Counted from the first letter of the stretch, positions 20,721 to 29,834 are shown. The stretch is DNA of 32,041 nt from Phycisphaerales bacterium (GCA_028285065.1 JANQQG010000199.1:1-32041), one strand, 5' to 3'. The notes: a model not told the origin generated them from the letters alone. Numbers and translations: made by a program.

Positions 20721-23354
20721 TCATTCGCCCGACGCGTCAGGCGTCACCGGCTCTGTCTCCGACTCGATCGCGGGCACCGGCAGACGCAGCCCCGGCACCG
20801 GACCGGCCGGCACCGATTGCGCCGCGGCGAGGCCCATGCTCACCGGCTCGGGCGCCGGGTAGTCCGGGTCGTACTCGGCCGTCGCGAGCGCCGGCGCGGT
20901 GAAGATGCGCAGGTCGTCGAAGGTCTCGTCGCGCATGATGCGCGGGGTGATGAAGACGTACAGCAGGTTCTTGGAGTTGCTGTTGCGTGTGTCTCTGAAC
21001 AGCGCGCCGGCCAGGGGGATGTCGCCCAGGAACGGGATCTTGACGATCGTGTCGCTGTCGGTCGTGAAGGTCAGTCCACCCACGATGATCGTCGAGTCCG
21101 ACGGGATCTGCACGTTCGACGAGATGCTGTCCGTACGACGCGCGGGCGGGATGCCCGGCTCCGTCGAGTCGCCCTGGAACGAGCTGATCGAGACGTCGTA
21201 CGACAGCGAGACGTACCCGCCCTCGCTGATCTGCGGCGTCACACTCAACTCGGGGCCCGCCTCGACGAACCCACTGAACGTCCGCTCCGTCGTCGCGTTG
21301 CCCTGGCTCGTCGTCGTCGTCGGCTCTTCGTCGACCGACGTGATCTCGGCCGTCTCGTTGTCGTTGACCAGGATCCGCGGCTCGGCGACGACGCGCGTGT
21401 CCGTGTTGGACTGCAGCGTGTTGATGATGAACGGGACGTAGTCGCTCTTGACCAGCGATGCCGTCAGACCTGACAGCGAGGTCGAAACGTTCCTTGGCGT
21501 GAGGAAGTCGGTCCCCGCGCCGCTGAGCCCGTAGTTCGTATTGATCCCGAACTGGCCCGAGATGAGCTGGCTCTCGACGGTGAAGCGGAAGTCCTCGTCC
21601 GTCGTGAGGGTGACGATCTTGACGTCCAGGTACACCTGCGGACGGCGGAGGTCGAGCTTGCGGATGACGCGTTCGAACTGCGGCTGCAAGCGAGCCGGCG
21701 CCTTGATCACGATCTGGTTGTTCGCCTCGTCCGCGTGAACGGAGATGTCGTCCGTCAACTCGATCGCGCCGAGTTCGCCGGACCCCGAGGGCGTCGCATC
21801 CGCCGCCGGCGGCGCATCGGCCGTCCGCGTCGGCTGGCGCCGGTTCAACCCACCATCGATCAGATCGGATGTTGCGCCTGAGACCTGACCCGAGATCAGA
21901 TCCTGGAGCAGGCTCGCGATGTCGGCGGCCGTGCTGTGCTCGACCTTGTAGAACTCGTACACAGGATCGGCGCCGCGCGCCAGTTCACCGAGGCGTTCGA
22001 TGAGCTCATCGACGCGCGTGTGCTGCTCGGGTGTCCCGCGGTAGATGAACCCGCCGGACTCGGGGTAGATCGTGAAGCCGGGACCACTGCCGGTCTCGGT
22101 CAGGCCCGCGATCACCGAGCTCGGTCGCGACGAACGCGGCGTGCCTCCGGCGCTCGCCCCGCTGAAGACCTCGACCTCGCCGAGCCCCTCGCCGCGCCCC
22201 GCTTCCGCGACGGCCTCAGCCTGCGGGCCGATGGGGTACCACTCGGCCTTGAGCCGGTTGGGCACGTCGCACAACGCGAGCACCTTCTCCAGCAGCACCG
22301 CCTCGGACGGGCGACCGCGGAAGACCAGCGAGTTGCTCTGGGCCGCGACACTCAGGCGACGCTCCAGGTTCGGCAGCCCCCCTCCCGCGCCGGCCGCGAC
22401 GATGCGTTCGGCCTCGCCCGCCGGGGCGCTGCGCGGGGTTCGCCCGCTGGACGCGCCGATCGCGAGCTGCTCGATGATCCGATCACGCGCGACCGACGCG
22501 GCGATGTGGCGGACCTCGAACTCGATGTACTCCTGGGCCTCCCACTCCTCGCTGAGGCGCTCGATCAGACGCTCGACCTGAGCGGCCTCGATCCGAGACG
22601 CGGTCACCATCAGGATCCCGAGCTCGTCGATCGCGACGATCGTGTTCTGCGCGCGTCCCGCGCCCTGGAGGAGGATGTTGTCCGCGTACCCCTTGACGAC
22701 CGACGGCGTCAGCGGGCCCGTGGACATCACACGCACATTCTGATCGAGGATGCGCTTCTGGTCCGCCAGCGCCATCACGGTGTACCGATCGAACGTCGGA
22801 TCCGGCGCGAGCGAGAAGCCCTGCTGCTCGAGCAACTGGCCGAGGAACTCCATCACGAGCTCGGACTCGACCTCCACCTTCTGGTTCAGCACGATCTCGC
22901 GCGAGTTGATCTCGGGGTCCGTGAACAGGATCTGCTCGCCGGTCTGCACCGAGATGAAGTTGATCAGGACCGACAGGGAGACCGGCTCGGCGAACGGGCC
23001 GATCACGAACGTCCCCTCTTCCAGCCCGCCCTCCTCGATGGCCGTGCCCGGGCCCGGGTTGGCTGGCGCGACCGGGTCACCCAGGAGGTGCCCGACGATC
23101 CGCATCAGCTCACCGGACCGGTACAGGTCCTCGAACCGCTCACGCTCTTGGACGAGTTCCTCGACGTCGACGAGTTCCTCGTTGAGATCGATCGCCTGCT
23201 TGTACGTCTCCCACAGCGTGTCGACGTCGTACTCGTACTCCGGCGGGTCACCCGCCTGGGCCAACGCCACGTCAGCCAGTCCGAACGCCATCCCGGCGCC
23301 GGCCAGCAGGGCAAGGAGTCCATTCCGTCTCTTCGAGGTTCGACGCATCCGCAT
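20721..23354 (-). CDS. gspD: Type II secretion outer-membrane secretin GspD
   Basis: 877 residues. A basic start and hydrophobic helix (GLLALLAGAGMAFGLADVAL, then AQ) form the signal peptide. Several N0/N1-like domains follow (for example VVKGYADNILLQGAGRAQNT; YPESGGFIYRGTPEQHTRVD), with a low-complexity Pro/Ala/Thr linker near the middle. The C-terminal secretin domain shows TRVVAEPRILVNDNETAEI, GPELSVTPQISEGGYVSL, TIIVGGLTF, and the family signature IPFLGDIPLAGALFRD, with LYVFITPRIM near the end. It forms the outer-membrane pore. The tail after this (about 60 residues, Pro/Ala-rich) may be an S-domain-like extension. Start ATG 23352-23354 has a weak GAGAG upstream; a second ATG follows two codons later. 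The frame continues upstream to 23591, but the added residues lie beyond a signal peptide and are rejected. Confidence 0.93.
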   Translation of the reverse strand: MRMRRTSKRRNGLLALLAGAGMAFGLADVALAQAGDPPEYEYDVDTLWETYKQAIDLNEELVDVEELVQERERFEDLYRSGELMRIVGHLLGDPVAPANPGPGTAIEEGGLEEGTFVIGPFAEPVSLSVLINFISVQTGEQILFTDPEINSREIVLNQKVEVESELVMEFLGQLLEQQGFSLAPDPTFDRYTVMALADQKRILDQNVRVMSTGPLTPSVVKGYADNILLQGAGRAQNTIVAIDELGILMVTASRIEAAQVERLIERLSEEWEAQEYIEFEVRHIAASVARDRIIEQLAIGASSGRTPRSAPAGEAERIVAAGAGGGLPNLERRLSVAAQSNSLVFRGRPSEAVLLEKVLALCDVPNRLKAEWYPIGPQAEAVAEAGRGEGLGEVEVFSGASAGGTPRSSRPSSVIAGLTETGSGPGFTIYPESGGFIYRGTPEQHTRVDELIERLGELARGADPVYEFYKVEHSTAADIASLLQDLISGQVSGATSDLIDGGLNRRQPTRTADAPPAADATPSGSGELGAIELTDDISVHADEANNQIVIKAPARLQPQFERVIRKLDLRRPQVYLDVKIVTLTTDEDFRFTVESQLISGQFGINTNYGLSGAGTDFLTPRNVSTSLSGLTASLVKSDYVPFIINTLQSNTDTRVVAEPRILVNDNETAEITSVDEEPTTTTSQGNATTERTFSGFVEAGPELSVTPQISEGGYVSLSYDVSISSFQGDSTEPGIPPARRTDSISSNVQIPSDSTIIVGGLTFTTDSDTIVKIPFLGDIPLAGALFRDTRNSNSKNLLYVFITPRIMRDETFDDLRIFTAPALATAEYDPDYPAPEPVSMGLAAAQSVPAGPVPGLRLPVPAIESETEPVTPDASGE

Positions 23355-23485
23355 GTCGCTTCTCTCAATCTTCGTTCGTGCCCGATTGGGCGCAGTTCGC
23401 TCGCCCCCGACTTCAAACGCACGCCGCGACGACCACCGTGGGCCGCACGCACGAGCGGAGGGACGTTCCCGGAGCTTCCGGGGCG

Positions 23486-23531
23486 GGGGGGTCGGATGAA
23501 CGGGTGACCCCCCTGCGGACGAACGATCCGC
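23486..23531. repeat. Two adjacent hairpins in the divergent gspD / BtuF-like gap
   Basis: GGGGGGTC (23486-23493) pairs with GACCCCCC (23506-23513) across a 12-base loop, and GCGGA (23515-23519) pairs with TCCGC (23527-23531) right after. They sit 132 bases before the gspD start and 75 bases before the plus-strand start. They could be a regulatory leader of gspD or simple GC-rich structure. Confidence 0.35.
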
Positions 23532-23592
23532 GCGGGCACATAGTGCAGGGGGATCATCGGTTTGTCGAGCCCGCCGACCGCACGAATCCACC

Positions 23593-23598
23593 TACGAT
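23593..23598 (+). promoter_or_regulatory. Possible -10 element (TACGAT) immediately before the BtuF-like gene
   Basis: TACGAT ends seven bases before the ATG at 23606 and no Shine-Dalgarno is present (CCCCACC instead). If used, the mRNA would start at or near the A of the ATG, a leaderless transcript. No -35 match is seen. Confidence 0.35.
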
Positions 23599-23605
23599 CC
23601 CCACC

Positions 23606-24568
23606 ATGCGAGTCGTCAGCCTCCTGCCCTCCGCCACCGAGTTGCTCTGCGCCGCCGGTGCGGGCCACCTGCTCGTCGGGCGGAGCCACGAGTGTGACTT
23701 CCCCGCCGAGATCACCGACCGCCCGGTTCTGACTGCCCAGCGGACGCTCGCGGCGACCCCGAGCGAGATCGACAAAGAGGTCCGCGACCACCTCGAGCGT
23801 GATCAATCGCTCTACGACCTGGACGAGGGCCTCCTGGCCGACCTCGAGCCCGACATCGTCCTCACGCAAGACCTCTGCGAGGTCTGCTCGGTCGACCTGG
23901 CACAGGTCCGACGCGCCTGCGCCGGGCTGCCGACCCGGCCGGAGATCGTCTCCACCAACCCAGAGACCGTCGAGGACGTCCTGGACGACCTGATGCGGAT
24001 CGGGCGTGCCTGCGGCGTCGAGGCCCATGCGCACGAGGCGCTCATGGCGCTGCGCGCACGCTTCTTCCGGGCCGCCGACTACGTCACGCCATTTGCCGAC
24101 GGCCCCGTGGTCGCCTTCCTCGAGTGGACCGACCCGATCTTCGTCGGGGGGCACTGGACCCCACAGCTGATCGAGCGCGCCGGCGGACGACACCCCCTCA
24201 ACGAGACCGTCCCCCTCGAGGGCGCGGGGGCCGGCGCCGGACACCAGGGCGGCTTCCGCAAGGCCGGCAAATCGATCGCCGTCCCGCCCGAAGCGGTCGC
24301 GGCCATCCGACCCGACTTCGTCATCATCTCGCCGTGCGGGTTCGACCTCGAGCGCACCCGAGCCGAGGCGCGATCGCTGGCCGAGCAAGACTGGTTCCGC
24401 GACCTGCCCGCGCTCAAGAGCGGACGCGTCGCGCTCGTCGACGGCAACCAGATGTTCAACCGACCCGGCCCGCGCCTCGTCGACGCCTACGAGTGGCTCG
24501 TCGGATGGCTCAACAACCGACCGGAGCTGATCCCCGACGGGTTCCCGTGGGAAACACTCGGCAGCTGA
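23606..24568 (+). CDS. BtuF-like cobalamin/periplasmic-binding-fold protein without signal peptide
   Basis: 320 residues, starting MRVVSLLPSATELLCAAGAG. The pattern SLLPSATE, then LVGRSHECDFP, LTQDLCEVC and the C-terminal VALVDGNQMFNRPGPRLV are typical of the cobalamin-binding / PBP2 TroA-like family used in corrinoid or siderophore import. The first residue begins the beta strand directly, so no signal peptide is present and the protein should stay in the cytoplasm unless it is exported another way. Signal-less family members are known in many genomes and their role is unclear. The nearest ABC ATPase, at 28192, is 3.6 kb away and no permease is visible. The stop is seven bases from the convergent RNase R stop. 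A frame to 23378 upstream exists but is rejected because family alignment starts at this ATG. Confidence 0.85.
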   Translation: MRVVSLLPSATELLCAAGAGHLLVGRSHECDFPAEITDRPVLTAQRTLAATPSEIDKEVRDHLERDQSLYDLDEGLLADLEPDIVLTQDLCEVCSVDLAQVRRACAGLPTRPEIVSTNPETVEDVLDDLMRIGRACGVEAHAHEALMALRARFFRAADYVTPFADGPVVAFLEWTDPIFVGGHWTPQLIERAGGRHPLNETVPLEGAGAGAGHQGGFRKAGKSIAVPPEAVAAIRPDFVIISPCGFDLERTRAEARSLAEQDWFRDLPALKSGRVALVDGNQMFNRPGPRLVDAYEWLVGWLNNRPELIPDGFPWETLGS

Positions 24569-24574
24569 ACACCC

Positions 24575-27034
24575 TTACTTGCGCTTCTTGCCCTTGCCCT
24601 TCCGACCCCCACCCTGGGCTTCCTTGCGGTAGTCGGTCTTGCTGCGCTCGCGGCTCTTGGACCGAGCGGCACGCTTGTCCTTGCCGGTGCGCGGCTTGAT
24701 GTCGTCGAGCTGGATGTTCAGCCCGCCACCGACGCCGCCCCCCTCGTTGAGCGCGGGTCCCTTTTTCTTGCCCTCGTCGCGTCCCTTGGGATCCGCGACA
24801 GCCAGGTTCATCTGCCGACGCGCCAGATCGATCTCGACGATCACGACCTGGAGCTTGTCACCGATGTTGAACGAGCGCCCCGTCTGCGTGTTCACCAGCG
24901 CGCCCGTGCGTCGATCCATCTGCCAACGCCCGCCGGGGCGCCCCGACGACGGGAGGTCCGCCGTCTTGATCATCCCCTCCGCGAGGTACTTGTCGAGCTG
25001 GATGAACACGCCCGAGTTGGTCACGCCCGTGACAACGCCCTCGAGCGTCGCCCCGATGTGCTCGACCAGGAACTGAAGGACCAGGAACTGACGGAGCTCA
25101 CGCTCCGCCTCCGTCGAGTTCTGCTCGCGGGCACTGCACTGGCGACCCACCACCTTGAGGTCTTCGACGTGCGGCACCAACTGATCGTGCTTGAGCCGGC
25201 GCCCGAGCTTGACCTTCTCCTCGTCCGTCTTCGGGCGCTCGTGCCCGTTGGCAGTCAGGCGCAGGTACTCCGCGAGCGTGCGATGCACCGTTACGTCCGC
25301 GTACCGCCGGATCGGGCTGGTGAAGTGCGCGTAGGCCGTGGACGCGAGCGCGAAGTGACCGATCAGCGCCGGCGAGTACTCCGCCTTCGTGAGGGTGCGC
25401 AGGACGGCCATGTGCACGGGGCGTGCCGCCGGCGTCCCCGCGGTCGCGTCCAGGAGGCTCTGCAGTTCCTCGCGCGTCGGGTTCTTCGGGATCGTGAACC
25501 CACTGACCTTCGCGGCCGAGCGCAGCTCATCGACGTCACCCGGCGTGGGCTCGGGGTGGATCCGTCGGATCAGCGGGACGTCCAGGTCCTCGAAGAGGCG
25601 CGCCAAGACCTCATTGGCCTCGACCATGAACATCTCGATCACCGTGTGCGTGAACGCGTCGTCCTCGGGCTCGACATCCACGACGTGCCCCAGCTCGTCG
25701 AAGCGCAGCTCCGCCTCGGGCAGATCCAGGTGGATCATCCCCTGGCTGCGCCGGCGTGCGCGGATCGCGCGGGCGCACGTGTTCATCTCCTTCAGCGTCG
25801 CAATGAGCTGCTCGGAGTACTTCGGCTCCGTCTTCGCGTGCTTGCGTGCCTCGGCGACATCGCCATCGATCAAGGCCTGCGCTTCCAGGTACGTCAGACG
25901 CTTGGCCGACTTGATCACCGTAGCCGCGGCACCCTGTTTCTTGACGTTGCCGTCACGGTCGTACGTCAAGAACGCGCTCTTGCAGAACCGCGTCACGCCC
26001 TCCGCCAGCGAGCAGATCCCGTTGGACAGGATCTCCGGAAGCATCGGGATCACAAGACGCGGCAGGTACGTCGAGTTACACCGGCTCGACGCCTCGTCAT
26101 CGAGCGCCGTCCCGGGCGTTACGAAGTGCGTCACGTCGGCGATGTGGATGCCAAGCTCCCACCCGCCGTCGTCGGTGCGTGTGATCGAGATCGCGTCGTC
26201 GTAGTCCTTGGCGTCCGGCGGGTCGATCGTGATGATGAACTGCTCGCGCAGGTCCAGACGCACGTGCGGATCAAAGCCATCGCCGTTGTCCGCGTCATCG
26301 AGCTCGGCCTCGAACCGAGCCGCCGCCTCGCGCGCTTCCTTCATGCAGCCCGGCGGGAAGTCGCCGGGCAGGTTGAACGCCTCGATGATCGCCTGCGTCT
26401 CGACGTTGGGCAGGCCAGCCTCGCCGAGCACCTTGGTGATCACGCCCTCGCCAAGCAGGTCGCCCTCGGGGTAGATCACGAGCTCGACCGCGACCTTGTC
26501 GCCGAGGTTCGCGTTCTTCGCCTCCGCGTCCTTGACGATGATCGGCGTTCGGATCTCCGATCCGTCCGGGTGGACCAGCCACTCGCCCCCGCGTCGGTCC
26601 AGCTCGCCCGTGAACGTCGAGCGCCGGCGCGTGATGACCTCGATGATGCTCCCGACGACGTCTTCCTCGCCGCGGCGCATCCGACGGATGACCTCGGCGC
26701 GCACGACGTCGCCAGTCAACGCATCGAGCGCCTCACCCGGCGGGATGAACACGTCCCCCTCGCGCACCGGCGACTCGGGGATCAGGAACCCGAACCCGCG
26801 CACGTTCTTGCGGAACACGCCGACGACCTCGTCGCCGAGTGACGGGAGCGACGCACGCCCGTGCTTGTCACGCGTCAGGGCGCCATCCGCCTCCAAACGC
26901 TTGATCGCCTGGTCGAACAGCTCGTGCTCGTCGGCGGCGACGCCAAGGTCGTCGCGCAGGCGATCGTCGCTCGCCGGCTCGTACGACGAGTGGCGCAGAT
27001 GGTCGAGAATCCGACGCGCGAAACGGTCCGGCAT
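24575..27034 (-). CDS. rnr: Ribonuclease R (3'-5' exoribonuclease)
   Basis: 819 residues. Order: N-terminal winged-helix (about 1-65), two cold-shock domains (about 70-225), RNB catalytic domain (about 255-600), S1 domain (about 660-755), and a Lys/Arg-rich tail. The active-site aspartates are in DPPDAKDYDDAI (271-282) and the family motif HFTSPIRRYADVTVHR is intact, so it should be active. RNase R degrades structured RNA, including rRNA and mRNA fragments, processively from the 3' end. The very basic tail (ends GRKGKGKKRK) may aid RNA or ribosome binding, as in E. coli RNase R. The S1 part carries an insert with Gly/Arg residues. GGAGGAGC sits directly before the ATG. It lies 38 bases after the SDR gene, so the two could be one operon. 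Confidence 0.95.
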   Translation of the reverse strand: MPDRFARRILDHLRHSSYEPASDDRLRDDLGVAADEHELFDQAIKRLEADGALTRDKHGRASLPSLGDEVVGVFRKNVRGFGFLIPESPVREGDVFIPPGEALDALTGDVVRAEVIRRMRRGEEDVVGSIIEVITRRRSTFTGELDRRGGEWLVHPDGSEIRTPIIVKDAEAKNANLGDKVAVELVIYPEGDLLGEGVITKVLGEAGLPNVETQAIIEAFNLPGDFPPGCMKEAREAAARFEAELDDADNGDGFDPHVRLDLREQFIITIDPPDAKDYDDAISITRTDDGGWELGIHIADVTHFVTPGTALDDEASSRCNSTYLPRLVIPMLPEILSNGICSLAEGVTRFCKSAFLTYDRDGNVKKQGAAATVIKSAKRLTYLEAQALIDGDVAEARKHAKTEPKYSEQLIATLKEMNTCARAIRARRRSQGMIHLDLPEAELRFDELGHVVDVEPEDDAFTHTVIEMFMVEANEVLARLFEDLDVPLIRRIHPEPTPGDVDELRSAAKVSGFTIPKNPTREELQSLLDATAGTPAARPVHMAVLRTLTKAEYSPALIGHFALASTAYAHFTSPIRRYADVTVHRTLAEYLRLTANGHERPKTDEEKVKLGRRLKHDQLVPHVEDLKVVGRQCSAREQNSTEAERELRQFLVLQFLVEHIGATLEGVVTGVTNSGVFIQLDKYLAEGMIKTADLPSSGRPGGRWQMDRRTGALVNTQTGRSFNIGDKLQVVIVEIDLARRQMNLAVADPKGRDEGKKKGPALNEGGGVGGGLNIQLDDIKPRTGKDKRAARSKSRERSKTDYRKEAQGGGRKGKGKKRK

Positions 27035-27072
27035 GCTCCTCCGCCCTCCTCACCCATGTCCCGTTGGAACGA

Positions 27073-28062
27073 TCAGTGCGCCGCCGCAAACCGCGACGCG
27101 TACCCACGCATGGACGCACGCAAGCCAGCGGGCTCCACACCCAGGGACGCGACCATCTTCGACGTCGATGCCGTCGAATCCTCGCAGCCCATCAGCGCCT
27201 GACCCGCATCGAACGGGAGCGCCCACCCCATGCCGACGAGCTTGGCCGCACGCGCGATCACAGCGGCATGCTCGCCCGGGATGTGGAACGGCTGAATCCC
27301 ATCGCGTGCGCCCGGGAGCATGTCGCGCATCACGCACAGCATCTCAGGCCAGCTCATCGACTCGGAGCCGACGACCGGGTAGATCTCCTCGACGGTGTCT
27401 GCGTTGCCGAGCGCCGCGACGAAGCAACGCGCGACATCCTCGACGTACACGGGCTGCACCATCGGGTCAACGAAGTCCACGCTCCCGCACGCGAACGACG
27501 CGTCGACGCTCGTCCGAGAGAAGTACGGCATGAACAGCCACGGCGCCGCTTCCCCCGCCGCGATCGCGTGCATCATCTGCACGAACTCGCCGTCCGGCCC
27601 ATGGATCAGCCCGGGACGGAAGATCGTCCAGTCCAGACCCGACCGGCGAACGATCTGCTCCCCCTCCGCCTTGGTCTTCGAGTACGGCGCACGAGAGTCG
27701 ATCAACGCGCCAAGCGCAGACATGTGCAAGTAACGCTTCACGTCTCCCTCGCGGCACGCCTCGGTGATGGCACGGACCGCCTCGACATGCATCCGCTTGA
27801 AGCTCTGCCCGTGGGCCGCCTCGCGGATGATCCCGATCAGGTGGATGCAAGCGCTGGCCCCGTCGACCAGGCGCGCGGGGCTCGAGCCGTCGAGGATCGA
27901 ACCCTCGATGAGCTCCACGCCCTCCGGCAGGACTTCCGACGCCTTCTCGCGGCTGCGCACCAGCGCCCGGACCGCGTACCCTGCCTCGATCAGGTGCCGC
28001 ACAACGGATCGACCCACGAACCCCGTCGCCCCGGTGACAGCCACCACGCCTCGTTCGCTCAT
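27073..28062 (-). CDS. NAD(P)-dependent SDR-family epimerase/NDUFA9-like protein
   Basis: 329 residues, starting MSERGVVAVTGATGFVGRSV. The Rossmann glycine motif TGATGFVG is at 10-17, and the catalytic pair Y-x3-K is visible in APYSKTKAEGE, so it could be active. The layout (short substrate domain, FRPGLIHGP motif) fits atypical SDRs of the NDUFA9/complex-I-like or NmrA-like group. These act as quinone/ubiquinone-related or NADPH-sensing proteins, or as epimerases on sugars. Substrate is unknown. The gene is divergent from the ABC ATPase and upstream of rnr on the same strand. AGGA lies 11 bases before the ATG at 28060-28062, a rather long spacing. Confidence 0.85.
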   Translation of the reverse strand: MSERGVVAVTGATGFVGRSVVRHLIEAGYAVRALVRSREKASEVLPEGVELIEGSILDGSSPARLVDGASACIHLIGIIREAAHGQSFKRMHVEAVRAITEACREGDVKRYLHMSALGALIDSRAPYSKTKAEGEQIVRRSGLDWTIFRPGLIHGPDGEFVQMMHAIAAGEAAPWLFMPYFSRTSVDASFACGSVDFVDPMVQPVYVEDVARCFVAALGNADTVEEIYPVVGSESMSWPEMLCVMRDMLPGARDGIQPFHIPGEHAAVIARAAKLVGMGWALPFDAGQALMGCEDSTASTSKMVASLGVEPAGLRASMRGYASRFAAAH

Positions 28063-28191
28063 GTGCCGGTCGTCCTCTCGCCCCCTCCGGCGCATCCGCA
28101 CAGCGCCAGCCCACCCGATGAGGCCAAGCGTACGACGCCAGCCACCCACCTTCCAACCCCACTCCCCCTCGCCTCCCCCACCGCCCCACCA

Positions 28192-29037
28192 ATGGCCCAC
28201 GCCCCAACACCCAACCCGACGCAGGCCGACCCCGCGTTGGCGGCCCACGCCCTGTCTTTCTTCTACCACCGGGGCAGTCCCGTCCTGCAGGGTGTCGATG
28301 CAGCCTTCGAGCCCGGCGCCGTGACCGCCATCATCGGACCCAACGGCGCGGGCAAGTCGACACTCATCCGCCTTCTGGCCGGACTGCTCCGACCCACCGG
28401 GTCCGACTCCCGCGTCCTCCTGCACGAAAGGCCGCTCGAGGACCACAGTCCGCGCGACCTGGCCCGCTCGATCGCGTTCCTACCCCAGAGACCGAGCCTG
28501 AGCGCGCCGTTCAGCGTCGAGCGATACGTCGGCCTCGGCCAGTTCGCCCTGACGCCGAGTGCCGAGGGGGTCCGTGCCGCGCTTGAGCGCCTCGACCTGG
28601 CCGATCTCGCCGAGCGCCCGTTCGCGGAGCTCTCCGTTGGTCAGCAGCACCGAGCAGCGCTGGCCCGTGTCCTCGCCCAACTCACCGCCTCCCCCGACCC
28701 AACCGCACGCCAGATCCTGCTCGCCGATGAGCCCGTCGCGGCCTTCGATCCGCGCCACACGCTGGACGCGATGGCCCTGATGCGCGAGCAGGCCGACGCC
28801 GGGCGCTGCGTCGTCCTCGTCATTCACGACCTCAACCTCGCCTCTCGGTTCGCCGACCACGTGCTCGTACTGGACTCGACAGGACGCGTAGCCGCCTCCG
28901 GCCCGCCCGACGCAGCGCTGGCCGACGACGTCCTCGACGAGGTCTTCGACACCCGATTCGTCCGTCTGACCGATCCCATCACGGGGCGACCGGTCCTCCT
29001 CCCCGCCTCACCAACCCCATCCCCCCAGCGAACGTAG
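28192..29037 (+). CDS. ABC transporter ATP-binding protein, FepC/BtuD-like
   Basis: 281 residues. Walker A GPNGAGKST (49-57), Q-loop Gln99, Walker B ILLADEPVAAFD (175-186) and the switch His212 (VIHDLN) are intact. The signature reads LSVGQ (147-151) rather than LSGGQ: the second-position Gly of the motif is Val, which may lower activity. The layout matches the ATPases of iron-siderophore, heme and cobalamin importers. No permease or binding protein lies next to it; the BtuF-like gene is 3.6 kb away with a different neighbourhood. The ATG at 28192 is preceded by a pyrimidine run and no Shine-Dalgarno. An upstream continuation of the frame into the SDR gene is rejected because it is antisense to a real gene. 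Confidence 0.9.
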   Translation: MAHAPTPNPTQADPALAAHALSFFYHRGSPVLQGVDAAFEPGAVTAIIGPNGAGKSTLIRLLAGLLRPTGSDSRVLLHERPLEDHSPRDLARSIAFLPQRPSLSAPFSVERYVGLGQFALTPSAEGVRAALERLDLADLAERPFAELSVGQQHRAALARVLAQLTASPDPTARQILLADEPVAAFDPRHTLDAMALMREQADAGRCVVLVIHDLNLASRFADHVLVLDSTGRVAASGPPDAALADDVLDEVFDTRFVRLTDPITGRPVLLPASPTPSPQRT

Positions 29038-29040
29038 AAT
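29035..29040 (+). promoter_or_regulatory. Possible -10 element (TAGAAT) directly before the 29049 gene
   Basis: TAGAAT overlaps the stop of the ABC ATPase gene and ends eight bases before the ATG at 29049. No Shine-Dalgarno is present (CCGACGCA). This fits a leaderless mRNA starting near the ATG. Confidence 0.4.
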
Positions 29041-29048
29041 CCGACGCA

Positions 29049-29834
29049 ATGGGCTCGAACATCCAACTCATCGTCGTCCTGATCTTCCTCGCCTTCAGCG
29101 GGATCGCATGGGTCGTGCGCAAGTTCCGCGAGCAACGCGAGATGCAGCGCCTCGAGCAGCAGCGAGCACGCATGCGCGACGAGATGCTCCGCACCGGACG
29201 CGTCCCGGAGGGCGCCGACCTCGGCCCCCAGCAGCCCACCGCCGCACCTGTGGCCGCCCCGGTCGCCTCCGACCCCAAGGCGCGCCTCCGCGAACTCGCC
29301 GAGAAGCGGCGGGCACAACTGCAAGACCTCAAGCAGCGCCAAGCCGCACGCGGGACCGGTGGGACAACCATCCAGACCCCGCGCCCCGCACCGGCTCGCC
29401 CCGTCGGACCACGAGGTGCGCCCGTGGGTGGACGCCCCGGAACAGGCGCTCGCCCCGTCCCGGTCTCACCGCGCCAATCCACGCCAAGGCCCACGCCCCG
29501 CCCACGCCCACAATCGCCGGTCCAGGGCACAACAACCCGCCGTCAGGTCCCCCCTGCTCCCCCGGCGCAGCGCCCGCCAGCCCCGGCGCGCCCGCGACCG
29601 ACCACGCGGCGCGAGGTGCCCGCCCGCCCCGCGCGGCGCACCGAAACGAAGCGACCGCTCACCAGCCCGCTCCACCAGCCCACCAGCCAGCAGCAACCCC
29701 GCGCACCCCGGAGCGTGCCACAGGGCCAGCGCGTGCTCAACCTCCGCGGCACCAACCTCCGCGACGCCATCATCCTGAGCGAGCTGCTCGCGCCCCCCGT
29801 CGGCACCCGCCCACCCGGCGAGCGCTCCTTCTGA
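29049..29834 (+). CDS. Membrane-anchored Pro/Arg/Ala-rich protein of unknown function
   Basis: 261 residues. An N-terminal membrane span (IQLIVVLIFLAFSGIAWVV) is followed by a charged coiled-coil (about 24-50), then about 150 residues rich in Pro, Arg, Ala and Gln with no predicted fold. The last 35 residues turn ordered again: VLNLRGTNLRDAIILSELLA, then PPVGTRPPG. The compact C-terminal motif 'LRDAIILSELLAPP' looks like a conserved planctomycete element seen in other hypothetical proteins, though I recall this only loosely. Codon usage matches its neighbours. It lies 12 bases after the ABC ATPase stop, with its own candidate -10. Its stop abuts the opposite-strand gene stop inside the palindrome CTGATCAG (29831-29838). 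Confidence 0.75.
   Translation: MGSNIQLIVVLIFLAFSGIAWVVRKFREQREMQRLEQQRARMRDEMLRTGRVPEGADLGPQQPTAAPVAAPVASDPKARLRELAEKRRAQLQDLKQRQAARGTGGTTIQTPRPAPARPVGPRGAPVGGRPGTGARPVPVSPRQSTPRPTPRPRPQSPVQGTTTRRQVPPAPPAQRPPAPARPRPTTRREVPARPARRTETKRPLTSPLHQPTSQQQPRAPRSVPQGQRVLNLRGTNLRDAIILSELLAPPVGTRPPGERSF

Noticed and set aside
25058-26842. Long plus-strand open frame antisense to RNase R
   Set aside because: Same cause: a shadow of high GC coding DNA; the minus strand carries an intact RNase R with all motifs.
27064-28191. Upstream extension of the ABC ATPase frame
   Set aside because: It is antisense to the SDR gene and low complexity; the ABC domain begins just after the ATG at 28192.
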